A stretch of 64,000 nucleotides of DNA. It comes from CAWUFC02 sp963921335 (lineage in GTDB: Bacteria; Pseudomonadota; Gammaproteobacteria; Pseudomonadales; Halieaceae). Numbering within the stretch: position 1 is the first letter of the stretch; each line of letters starts with the position of its first letter. The translations under genes and the position numbers were made by a program. The notes beneath the pieces are model-generated. The model was not told the DNA's origin, ran no database searches, and was given only the letters and a program-made list of their open reading frames with translations. The stretch is from NCBI GenBank assembly GCA_963921335.3, contig CAWUFC020000001.1, positions 2,232,001-2,296,000 on the forward strand. The letters run 5' to 3'. This document shows, one piece after another, positions 52,270-60,267 of the stretch.

Positions 52270-54269
52270 AGCTCAGGCAGAAGATCACGCCGCTGTTGTC
52301 CTCGCGATTGTGGGCGCTGAGTTGAGCGCCATGAAACTCGGCAATCAGTCGTGCGATATGCAGTCCCAGCCCCAGATGCCCCTCGGTCTCACTGTCGCGC
52401 ACCGACACCATCGAATCGAACAGCTGCCCCTGCATGGTGTCGGGCAACAGCGGGCCATCATTACTCACAGTCAGTTGTATCACGCCTTCCGCTTGCTGCA
52501 GCTCTAATTCGATCGAGCTCTGTGCAGGTGCAAAGCTGGCGGCATTGTCGAACAACTTGTCCAGCAGTTGTGCCAGCAATTCTGGCGCTGCTTGTATGCA
52601 GAGTTGTTCTGCCTCGCTGCTGAAGCGCAGTGAATGGTCGGGGTATACGCTGCTATAGGCAGACACGATATCTGCGCCGAAGCGCACCAGGTCCAGATTC
52701 TCCAGGTGAGTGGACTGGATGCTTTCCTCCAGTCGCGTGGCTTCACTCATGGCAGTAAGAATATGGCTGAGCCGGGCCAGGCCCTCACGGCTGCGCGCCA
52801 AATAGGTTTCGGCGTTTTCAGGTGCCTGGTCGAGATTGTCGAGGGAGCTTTGTATCACAGCGATGGGTGTGCGTAGCTCGTGTGACAGCTTGCGGCTGAG
52901 TCCTCGCAGATAATCGGTGTATTCGCGTAGCCTTTCGAGCATGTCTGCATACTGGCGAGATAACTGACCCAGTTCATCCTGGTGCTTGCTGGCGGGAAAG
53001 CTGTTATTGATGCTGCCGTCTTCGCCAATGGCACTGGCTGCGGCCATAGAAAGGCGCCTTATCCGCCAGGACAGCCAGCTGGCGTAAGCCAGCAAGCCGA
53101 AGGTAGACAAAAAGATGGCCCCAAGGCTGTACAGTAATAGCCGACTGAATGCCTGATCCGTCAGACTCAGGTAGCGGTTGCTGTTTTGTTGCGCCATCAC
53201 CGCGCCGATCACTTTGCCACGGTGGATGATGGGAGTGGCGGTTCGCAGCAATTTCAGCTCATCGTCCAGGGGGTGGCGGTACCATCGATCGCCAGCTTGG
53301 CCAGACAGTGCCCGATCCAGCTCTTCGCCGTTGACTTGTCCAATGCGCGAAACAGCGGGTAATTCATCCAGCGGTGTCGTGTTCAGGATGGAGCGATACA
53401 AGCTTCGCAGCGGCCAGGGTACTTGCTGCGCAGGGGGGTTGGTCTTCGTGCTGCTCCAGGCTGCCGCTGTGACCTACTCGCCAGCGCTGCAAGTCGACAA
53501 TATCCAGGCTTAGGTCATCGCTGCCAAACGGCGCCAACATTTCAGTCAATGCCGGTGAGGGATAGATCAACCAGGGTGGCAGGCCTCGCTGGCGCAGCTC
53601 GATATTGCCATAGGTCTTGCTGCCAGCACGGGATACATCCACCAGGTAAAAGCCCAGTCGATCGCCGGTCAGGCTCAGGGGCATTTCAAGTTCCAGGCTG
53701 TAACCGCGGGCGCGATCCTGCCAGTGGCCCCGAATTCTGGCATCCCAGCGACTGATTTTGCCGCCTTCAAGCACTCTTGCCTGCACCGGGCCAGGTCCCG
53801 CTGAGGCAATCACGTAACTGGCTCCCAGCCCGGTGCGCAATACCAATCGATCACCAGTGGCGTAATTAGTAATCCGCGGGTCGTGGTACACCACCTTGTC
53901 ATCTTCAATATCAAACAGCAGGTACAGACGACCGTTATGGGTCTTCGCCCGGTAACTGACAGGTCCCCACTGGCCATGGCTATCGTCGTTCCAGCCATCA
54001 GCGTAGCCGTCGACAATCATCGGTGCTGAAGTGGCGCTGGCGTAGAGTTGCTGACTGATGTCGCCAGGATTGGCAAGACGATGTCCATCGGGATACAGCA
54101 GGCCTGGCTGCTTGCCGATCACCGTCGCCAGTGCCTGGCTGCTGGCCTGCAGCGAATCGCTCTGGTCCTGTTGCAGGGCTGATTCCATCTCGCGCACAAA
54201 CTGGCAACCGGACCAGGGCAGGGTCAGTAGCAATAGACTGACCAGCATCAGCTGCCGGCGCAGGCTCAT
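52253..54269 (-). pseudogene. pdsS: Sortase-system sensor histidine kinase PdsS, interrupted by a frameshift in a C6 tract
   Basis: Two frames make one kinase. The first (from ATG 54269) has a signal/membrane helix and an extracytoplasmic domain including IVDGYADGWNDDSHGQW, similar to CBM9/DOMON-type sugar-binding modules. The second has the rest of the sensor, a membrane helix, HAMP-like linker, SHELRTPIAVIQ (phosphorylated His), the N box FDNAASFAP and GLGLHIARLI. Removing one base from the six G residues at 53433-53438 joins them as DQPPAQQVPWPLRSLYRS into a 671-residue protein, the expected size for the proteobacterial dedicated sortase kinase (PdsS). Overlaps pdsR by four bases. Confidence 0.82.
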
Positions 54270-54964
54270 GCCTGGGCGGCCTTCCAGCGATAACCCATGC
54301 CATAGGCGGTTTCGATCGCATTGAAGTCACTGTCTATACGCTGAAACTTTTTACGAATACGTTTGATGTGAGACGTGATGGTGTTGTCGTCCAGCACGAC
54401 ATTGGCCGCATCCATCAGCTGCTGGCGGTTTTTAACATGCCCCGGGTGTAGGACCAGTGCGTGCACGATCCAGAATTCGGTCACCGTTAGCTCCACCAGT
54501 TTTTCCTGCCAATGCACGGTCATGCGCTCCAGGTTTAGCGACAGGCTGTCACGTTCAATCACGTGTTCATCCTGCACGGGCTGGCGGAGTGCGTCTACCC
54601 GCCTGAACAGCGCAATGATTCGCGCCAGCATCTGGGCCTGGGAAATGGTTTTCGTGAGGTAATCGTCAGCGCCCAGTCGCAGGCCGGAGATGACATCCAG
54701 CTCGCTGTCGCGGGCGGTGAGAAACACAATCGGCAGCTCAGGGGCCCTGGCGCGCAGGTCTCGACACAGGTCAAAACCGCCTTCCACTTCATCTTGCAGG
54801 CCAACATCAATGATGGCCAGATCGGGCAGCCGATCACTGAAAGCTTCCCAGGCGCTGCTGCGATTTTCAAACAAACTGACCCTGAAACCCTGGCGCTGGA
54901 AGGCGTCGCGGTAGTTGGCGGCGATAGTGGGTTCGTCCTCGACGATGGCAATATGTCTCGACAT
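54266..54964 (-). CDS. pdsR: Sortase-system response regulator PdsR
   Basis: The ATG at 54964 gives 232 residues. The receiver domain has the acidic pocket VEDEP, phosphoacceptor Asp53 in AIIDVGLQD and a downstream LTK. The C-terminal winged helix (OmpR type) reads ELTVTEFWIVHALVLHPGHVKNRQQLMDAANVVLDDNTITSHIKRIRKKF. It is the dedicated regulator of the sortase system by similarity and context. It overlaps pdsS and is divergent from the sortase substrate gene, whose promoter it probably controls. Confidence 0.92.
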   Translation of the reverse strand: MSRHIAIVEDEPTIAANYRDAFQRQGFRVSLFENRSSAWEAFSDRLPDLAIIDVGLQDEVEGGFDLCRDLRARAPELPIVFLTARDSELDVISGLRLGADDYLTKTISQAQMLARIIALFRRVDALRQPVQDEHVIERDSLSLNLERMTVHWQEKLVELTVTEFWIVHALVLHPGHVKNRQQLMDAANVVLDDNTITSHIKRIRKKFQRIDSDFNAIETAYGMGYRWKAAQA

Positions 54965-55103
54965 GGGCAGATGGTTCCAAAAAGCCGGGCCGCTCACAAG
55001 GCTTTGCCACAATTGATCACAATTGCCCATCCCATTGCCAGTTCGAGAACCGCTGCTTGCCCGGAGTGCCTGTTGTACTGCGCTGGAAACAGAGGAGAGC
55101 ACT
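54965..55103. promoter_or_regulatory. Divergent control region between pdsR and the sortase substrate gene
   Basis: This 139-base gap serves the kinase/regulator pair and the substrate/sortase pair. A near-repeat CACAATTGATCACAATTG (about 55008-55025) holds two CACAATTG words ten bases apart, a spacing typical for binding of OmpR-family regulators. GAGGAG at 55092-55097 is the ribosome site for the substrate gene. Confidence 0.5.
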
Positions 55104-57206
55104 GTGTTCAAGCGCAATCGATACCCCCGATACCTGATTCTCGAACAACCTCGACCCCAGGTGGGCCGTTGGTGGAAGGCCTTCAAAATCATCAGCCTCT
55201 TGTTGTTTATGTTGGTAAGCGTGCTGCTGTTTATCGCCGCCAGTAGTGCTCGTGCCCAGCCATTGCCCGAGGTTGGTGCCGGCGAGCTGCTCATGAATAC
55301 CGGTCAGGGGGGCTGGCAGCCAGCTCTGCAATTGCACACCGATGCAAACATACAGGTGCGGGGCATGGTGGCCCGCGTGGAGTTGACCCAGCGGTTTAAA
55401 AACACCGGCGCTGAATGGGCCGAGGGCGTTTACGCGTTTCCACTACCGGATGATGCTGCGGTGAACTACTTGGAAATGCGGGTTGGGGAGCGTCGAATTA
55501 TTGGCGAGATCAAAGAAAAGCAGGAGGCCCTCAAAATTTACCAAAAGGCACGAATTGAAGGTAAAAAGGCAAGCCTTGTAGAACAGCAACGCCCCAACCT
55601 GTTTACCAATAAGCTGGCGAATGTGGGTCCTGGTGAAACGGTGGAGATTCGCCTTCGCTACATCCAGCAGGTGCAGTATGGGCAGGGGCAGTTCAGCCTG
55701 CGCTATCCCATGACCATCACGCCGCGCTATATACCGGGGCTGCCACTTACGGCCGAATTTGGCGAGAACTATCACTTGTCCCAGGGCATGGGTTGGGCCC
55801 ACAACACCGACCAGGTACCTGACGCCAGCCACATTACTCCGCCCCAACTGCCCGACGGTGGGCCGACCATCAGTGTCTCGGTCCAGGTGGACATGGGTTT
55901 GCCCCTAGATGCTTTGGATGCGCTGCACCATGAGATGCAGCTGGAGCGAGAAGGGCATGTTTACAAGCTGGCCTTCAAATCTGCTGAGGAGTTGATGAAT
56001 CGCGACCTTCAATTGCAGTGGCGTGTGCGGCAGGGAAAGGAACCCCGGGCTGCGTTTTTCAGCGAGCGGTTGGAAGAAGACCATTTTGGTCTGCTGATGG
56101 TAGTGCCGCCGTTGGCGAAACAGGTGGAGCTGATCAAGCGCGAAGTGATATTTGTGATCGATACATCCGGCTCTATGGGTGGTATCTCGATAGTGCAGGC
56201 CAGAGGCAGCGTTCAGTTTGGTTTGAAGCAGCTTCAGCCCGGCGACACTTTCAATATCATTGAGTTTAATGACCGCGCGCGAAGCCTGTTTCCTCACGCT
56301 GTTCCAGCAACGGCCAGTCATCTGGCCAGGGCCTCTGAGTACGTGCGCCAACTGCAGGCGGGCGGCGGCACCGAGATGCTGCCTGCTCTGGGTCTGGCCC
56401 TCGCTGGGGGCAATGCCGGGGAACGCCTGCGTCAGGTGGTGTTTATCACCGACGGCGCGGTGGGGAACGAAATGGCGCTGTTTCGCTCGATTCAGGCACG
56501 CCTGGGGCATTCACGCTTGTTCACGGTGGGTATTGGCTCGGCGCCCAACAGCTGGTTTATGCGCAAAGCGGCCGAGGTAGGGCGCGGTCAGGCGCGATTC
56601 ATTGGCGACCTCACTCAGGTACAGCAGGAGATGCAGGCGCTGTTCAGTAGCATCAGCCAGCCACTGGCCATGAACCTGCGGGTGAATTGGCCGGATCAAA
56701 CCGAGCCCTATCCTGCGGTGATACCTGATCTCTATGCGGGCGAGCCTCTGCTGGTCAGTGTGCGGCTGCCTGCGCGGCCCGCAGGCCAGACCTTGTCGGT
56801 GAGTGGGCGTATTGGCGGTCGCGCTTGGCACAGCCGGATTGGCCTGGGAGATGCTGCGGAGTCGTCTTCAGGTATAGCCACCCTGTGGGCACGAAAACGG
56901 ATTGAAGACATTCTGGATCGCAAAATCACTGGCGCGAGTGAAGAGCAGGTGCGCGCCGATGTATTGCCGGTTGCCCTGAAGCATCAGCTGGTTAGCCCAT
57001 ATACCAGCTTTGTGGCGGTGGAAGAGCGGATTTCTCGCCCGCTGGACGCCGCGCTGAACACCAAGGCCTTGCCCAATGCGCGCCCGGCGGGGCAGTCGCC
57101 ACAGCCATTTGCCTATCCTGCCACTGCCACAGGTTGGCTGGCTCAACTTTTGTTTGCATTGGCGCTGTTATGCACCGGCTTGCTCGCCCGCTGGCGTTGG
57201 GCGTAA
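55104..57206 (+). CDS. VIT/vWA-domain sortase substrate (marine proteobacterial sortase target)
   Basis: The GTG at 55104 follows GAGGAG by six bases; 700 residues. After a cytoplasmic leader and signal helix (about 28-50, ending ARAQPLP) come a VIT domain (about 65-185, VTQRF-like ELTQRFKN and PLPDDAAVNYLEMRVGERRIIGEIKEKQEA) and a vWA domain with metal site D353-T-S-G-S. The C terminus is a tripartite sorting signal: YPATATG (671-677), a hydrophobic stretch and RWRW. It is therefore the dedicated target of the sortase encoded next to it. It likely acts as a surface adhesin or scaffold. Confidence 0.9.
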   Translation: MFKRNRYPRYLILEQPRPQVGRWWKAFKIISLLLFMLVSVLLFIAASSARAQPLPEVGAGELLMNTGQGGWQPALQLHTDANIQVRGMVARVELTQRFKNTGAEWAEGVYAFPLPDDAAVNYLEMRVGERRIIGEIKEKQEALKIYQKARIEGKKASLVEQQRPNLFTNKLANVGPGETVEIRLRYIQQVQYGQGQFSLRYPMTITPRYIPGLPLTAEFGENYHLSQGMGWAHNTDQVPDASHITPPQLPDGGPTISVSVQVDMGLPLDALDALHHEMQLEREGHVYKLAFKSAEELMNRDLQLQWRVRQGKEPRAAFFSERLEEDHFGLLMVVPPLAKQVELIKREVIFVIDTSGSMGGISIVQARGSVQFGLKQLQPGDTFNIIEFNDRARSLFPHAVPATASHLARASEYVRQLQAGGGTEMLPALGLALAGGNAGERLRQVVFITDGAVGNEMALFRSIQARLGHSRLFTVGIGSAPNSWFMRKAAEVGRGQARFIGDLTQVQQEMQALFSSISQPLAMNLRVNWPDQTEPYPAVIPDLYAGEPLLVSVRLPARPAGQTLSVSGRIGGRAWHSRIGLGDAAESSSGIATLWARKRIEDILDRKITGASEEQVRADVLPVALKHQLVSPYTSFVAVEERISRPLDAALNTKALPNARPAGQSPQPFAYPATATGWLAQLLFALALLCTGLLARWRWA

Positions 57207-57721
57207 TGCTGTTCGGGCTTGGTATTGCATGCCAGGCCCTGTGGCTGCCAGCCAAGGCGCAATTGGCCCAGTACCTGATTGCCTCGGCCTGGGCTGTTGG
57301 TTCACCCCAGCGACCGTGGCCCTGGGCTGATATCCAGGTCATTTCTCGCTTGCAGGTACCGGAACTAGGGCTTGATCAATACGTGCTGAGTGGCGGCCAG
57401 GGCAATGCCCTGGCCTTTGGGCCCACCCAGACGCCGGGGCAGCTTGGACCCCGGGTGTTGGCTGGTCACCGTGATACTCATTTTCGCTTTCTTGAAGACC
57501 TACGGCCGGGGCATGTTTTGCAACTCACCGACGTTGGCGAGCCTGCACAGTACTATCGAGTGACGGCTGCAGAAATACTGGACAGTCGCACCCAAACGCC
57601 GGATCTGCACAACGAGCAGCTGCTGTTGATTACCTGCTACCCCTTCGACGCGGTACAGGCCGGAGGCCCGTTGCGATACGTGGTTTACGCGCAACTGCAA
57701 GAAAATACCTCAATTTTGTGA
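57170..57721 (+). CDS. Dedicated proteobacterial sortase
   Basis: The ATG at 57170 gives 183 residues with a basic start and one membrane helix; ATG 57206 (TAATG with the substrate stop) is an alternative that loses the basic residues. The catalytic triad is visible: His100 (VLAGHRDTHF), Cys156 (LLITCYPF) and Arg169 (GGPLRYVV). The enzyme cleaves a sorting signal and transfers the substrate to an acceptor in the envelope. In Gram-negative bacteria sortases are rare and this type usually has one neighbouring target, as here. Confidence 0.92.
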   Translation: MHRLARPLALGVMLFGLGIACQALWLPAKAQLAQYLIASAWAVGSPQRPWPWADIQVISRLQVPELGLDQYVLSGGQGNALAFGPTQTPGQLGPRVLAGHRDTHFRFLEDLRPGHVLQLTDVGEPAQYYRVTAAEILDSRTQTPDLHNEQLLLITCYPFDAVQAGGPLRYVVYAQLQENTSIL

Positions 57722-57821
57722 CGCTGGTCACTCTATATGGCCTTCCGCGCTGTGCAAGGCCGGTGGTGGCGGCGCATACTTATCCTTCAGGCGCGATAAA
57801 CGATAAGTAACGAGGTGTGCT

Positions 57822-58775
57822 GTGGCCAAAAAACTGGCGATTATCTTTGGCGTAGTGCTGTTAACGGGTTCATTGCTGGTCGGTTCAACCATTCAGGTAC
57901 ATGGCCTGGCGAACCTGCGTGCCCTAGGAGAACAAGAGATCGAAGTTATCGGCATGGATGATCGGCTGGTGATGGAGCTGGCCCAGATTGCCCATGAAGC
58001 TTACCTTTATGCTCGTCCCATGCTGGATGCTTACCGCGACATGTACATTGCCATGACCGACGAGGGCTCGCCCACCTATATTGGCGAATTCAACACCCTT
58101 AAAGTGCACGCTGTGGTGGAGTCGGAATCAGAGCAGGATGTGCAGCTTAATGCCTGGCTGGACCTGCGCACCGAACCACTGCTGATTCACGTACCCAGCG
58201 AGGGGGCGCTCAACACCCGCCTGCAGATTGCAGATTTGCACGGCGAGATCCTGACTCGTATTGATGCCTCCAGCCAGAGCGGTGGCAGCGGTAACTACCT
58301 GATTGTGAGTCGAACCTGGGAAGGGCAGACACCGCCCGGGGTGACGGAAGTGAATCGCTCCAGCACTGACCTGACTCAGGTGCAGGCCTCGGCACGCGTG
58401 CGCAACGCGTTGGCATTTGAGCAAATCCGGGCCTGGGGCCAAAGCATTGCCATGGTGCCCCTGAGTGCCTACACCATGGGAGAGCAGCCTCGCCCTGCGC
58501 CAAAACTGGTACTGCCCGAATGGAGAGAACGCCAGGCAGCCGGCATCGGCTTTATTCCTTACCTCAACTTTATGCTGCGATTCACCCATCCTGCTGACAC
58601 TGAGGAAGAGGCTCAATTGAAGCGTTTTACACGCATCGGCATTGTAGAGGGCCTGCCACGTGGGCCACGCAGTAACACCGGGGCGATTTCGGCTGGTATC
58701 AGCCGTGCCAGGAATGAGCTGGAGCAGGGCCAGGCCAGTATGGATCTAGAGCTGGCCATAATTCATCAGATTTAA
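57822..58775 (+). CDS. DUF1254 domain protein
   Basis: A GTG start after CGAGG gives 317 residues. An N-terminal signal/membrane helix (FGVVLLTGSLLVGSTIQ) precedes the DUF1254 pattern: AYLYARPMLDAYRDMYIAM, FNTLKVHAVVESESEQDVQLNAWLDLRTEPLLIHVP, QIADLHGEILTRID. The related DUF1214 partner domain is absent. Function is unknown; homologues are often exported. Its location inside the sortase locus, between sortase and pdsO, is unexpected. Confidence 0.75.
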   Translation: MAKKLAIIFGVVLLTGSLLVGSTIQVHGLANLRALGEQEIEVIGMDDRLVMELAQIAHEAYLYARPMLDAYRDMYIAMTDEGSPTYIGEFNTLKVHAVVESESEQDVQLNAWLDLRTEPLLIHVPSEGALNTRLQIADLHGEILTRIDASSQSGGSGNYLIVSRTWEGQTPPGVTEVNRSSTDLTQVQASARVRNALAFEQIRAWGQSIAMVPLSAYTMGEQPRPAPKLVLPEWRERQAAGIGFIPYLNFMLRFTHPADTEEEAQLKRFTRIGIVEGLPRGPRSNTGAISAGISRARNELEQGQASMDLELAIIHQI

Positions 58776-58867
58776 TCTCCAATAAGTCGGGATTGCGTCC
58801 CGGCGATGTCTGTTTGTGGGTGTGCAATAGACCTGTAGCAACCAATACTGCAAACAGGGAGACACCC

Positions 58868-59584
58868 ATGACAATTTCAAGAATCATTGCTGCTGGCCTG
58901 ATGGCCGCAAGCCTCGCACACCCGGTCCGCGCCGGTGAAGTAGAGCCCGATAAGCTGTTGCCTGCCAAGCAGGCAGGCACCTTTATTGGCAGCTCACTTG
59001 CCGGTGCGGCGCTGGGTGGACCATTGGGTTTGGCCGCGGGTGCCATGCTCGGCGCATGGTATGGCGAACGCCTGGCCGATGCCGATGCACTCGAAAACAC
59101 CGAGCAACAGCTGGCCAGCGCTCACGATGCCTTATCGGAATCGAGAGAGCAGCAGCTGGTATTGAAAGAGGAATTGCGCATTGCTCGCGATACCAATGAA
59201 CAATATGCACGGTTGGTGCTTGACCAGCTGGAACTGGAGATGATGTTTCGCACCGATGCCTCCCAGCTCACTGACACGGGCGATCGGCGTTTACGGGCGC
59301 TGGCTGCCTTTTTAGTGCAGAATCCGCAGATTTCTATACGCCTGGATGGCTATGCCGACCCGCGCGGTGCGGCGGCCTATAACGCCGATTTGTCGCTACA
59401 GCGGGTCAGCCACGTGGCGCGGGTGCTGCAGGAGGAGGGGGTGCCGCTCTCTCGCATCGCCACCTACAGCCATGGGGCAAGCCAATCTACCGCCAGCGCC
59501 GGTGACTATGACGCCTATGCTCTGGAGCGTGTTGTCAAAATTAACTTGCAGCAAGATGTCACAGGTATTGCGCAAGCCCATTAA
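58868..59584 (+). CDS. pdsO: Sortase-system OmpA-family protein PdsO
   Basis: The ATG at 58868 after GGGAGA gives 238 residues. Signal peptide (ending VRAGE), a glycine-rich membrane-insertion-like segment (FIGSSLAGAALGGPLGLAAGAMLGAWYGE), a coiled coil (about 75-120), then an OmpA C-terminal peptidoglycan-binding domain with LDGYADPRGAAAYNADLSLQRVSHVARVL. This architecture matches the OmpA-like component seen with dedicated sortase systems (PdsO). It may tie the system to peptidoglycan. Confidence 0.87.
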   Translation: MTISRIIAAGLMAASLAHPVRAGEVEPDKLLPAKQAGTFIGSSLAGAALGGPLGLAAGAMLGAWYGERLADADALENTEQQLASAHDALSESREQQLVLKEELRIARDTNEQYARLVLDQLELEMMFRTDASQLTDTGDRRLRALAAFLVQNPQISIRLDGYADPRGAAAYNADLSLQRVSHVARVLQEEGVPLSRIATYSHGASQSTASAGDYDAYALERVVKINLQQDVTGIAQAH

Positions 59585-59626
59585 ACCTGCCCGGGGGTCC
59601 GTAAAACCCTCCTGTCCGTAGGCCTT

Positions 59627-59651
59627 GCCCGGTTCCCCGCCGGGCTTTTTT
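59627..59651 (+). terminator. Rho-independent terminator of pdsO
   Basis: GCCCGG (59627-59632) pairs with CCGGGC (59640-59645), followed by six T residues. Confidence 0.85.
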
Positions 59652-59656
59652 GGTTG

Positions 59657-59674
59657 TTGTCATATCACTGTCAT
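59657..59674 (+). promoter_or_regulatory. Pho box (PhoB-binding site)
   Basis: TTGTCAT-ATCA-CTGTCAT has two 7-base direct repeats with an 11-base period, a near-perfect PhoB consensus. A TAGGGT element at 59685-59690 lies 10 bases downstream, where the -10 of a PhoB-activated promoter is expected. Confidence 0.6.
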
Positions 59675-59696
59675 ATTGGCGCGATAGGGTAGAAAT

Positions 59697-59789
59697 TCCG
59701 CGCAGATACCAGGTCTGTAAGCGATTACCCGAGCGTCCAACTCCCCCCGGACGCATGCTGCCCGGCCCCATGGTTCGGGCTTTTTTTTT
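59697..59789 (+). ncRNA. Candidate phosphate-responsive small RNA
   Basis: A transcript from the Pho-box promoter would be about 93 nt and end at the terminator at 59760-59789. It contains a hairpin GCGTCC (59733-59738)/GGACGC (59749-59754) with the loop AACTCCCCCC, a C-rich loop of the kind that pairs with Shine-Dalgarno sequences in trans. No ORF of note lies inside. The whole is an inference from promoter, structure and terminator; no family is recognised. Confidence 0.5.
59760..59789 (+). terminator. Rho-independent terminator (small RNA 3' end)
   Basis: GCCCG (59760-59764) pairs with CGGGC (59776-59780), with extra pairing inside, followed by nine T residues. Confidence 0.8.
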
Positions 59790-59812
59790 GCCTTTTTTCT
59801 CCCCCAGCGACG

Positions 59813-59851
59813 TTTGGCGCCAAATGCCATGCGCATGGCGCGCTGCGCCAT
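59813..59851. repeat. Cluster of overlapping perfect palindromes
   Basis: TTTGGCGCCAAA (59813-59824), GCCATGCGCATGGC (59826-59839) and the inverted repeat ATGGCG/CGCCAT (59835-59840, 59846-59851) lie side by side; the last two share bases and are mutually exclusive as hairpins. They precede the first small ORF and could be a regulatory leader or protein-binding sites. Confidence 0.6.
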
Positions 59852-59911
59852 CCGAAAGCCGCTTTGCTTTGCCTAGGATACACCCATGGATTCAAGGCAA
59901 GAGGCGAAACG

Positions 59912-60043
59912 ATGAACGAAGCAGACGGACAGATCGATGTGAATGACCCTCTTGATGAGATGTTGTTTAACGCCAGTGAGCAAGAGGACGCGGATGCCCT
60001 GCGCTGGCTGATAGAGGCGGAAACATTTAATGCGAACGATTGA
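59912..60043 (+). CDS. Small acidic protein of unknown function (43 aa)
   Basis: An ATG at 59912, after GAGGCG, opens a 43-codon frame. The product is very acidic (MNEADGQIDVNDPLDEMLF...) and lacks hydrophobic segments. Its end overlaps the start of the next small gene by 14 bases, which argues that both are real and coupled. No family recognised. Confidence 0.5.
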   Translation: MNEADGQIDVNDPLDEMLFNASEQEDADALRWLIEAETFNAND

Positions 60044-60236
60044 TTTTCAGGCCGACACGGTCTCTGTGGAACTCACTGAGTTCGAACTGATGACCCTGGC
60101 AGCACTGGTAGAGAAAGGCCAGTTGCACGTGACGATCAGCCCGACCGACCAGCACTGCATCGGCAGAACGATCAACACTGTGGCTGACGAATTCAAGAGC
60201 CTGTTGGGGCACTTTTCACTGGCCCAGGCAAGCTGA
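60030..60236 (+). CDS. Small protein of unknown function (68 aa)
   Basis: The ATG at 60030 overlaps the preceding small gene. The 68-residue product is acidic overall and without membrane segments; the pattern FELMTLAALVEKGQLHVTISPTDQ suggests a compact alpha-beta fold. No motif is recognised. It is likely cotranscribed with its neighbours. Confidence 0.6.
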   Translation: MRTIDFQADTVSVELTEFELMTLAALVEKGQLHVTISPTDQHCIGRTINTVADEFKSLLGHFSLAQAS

Positions 60237-60267
60237 GACAAGAGACAGATAGAAGGGGACTAGAGCA

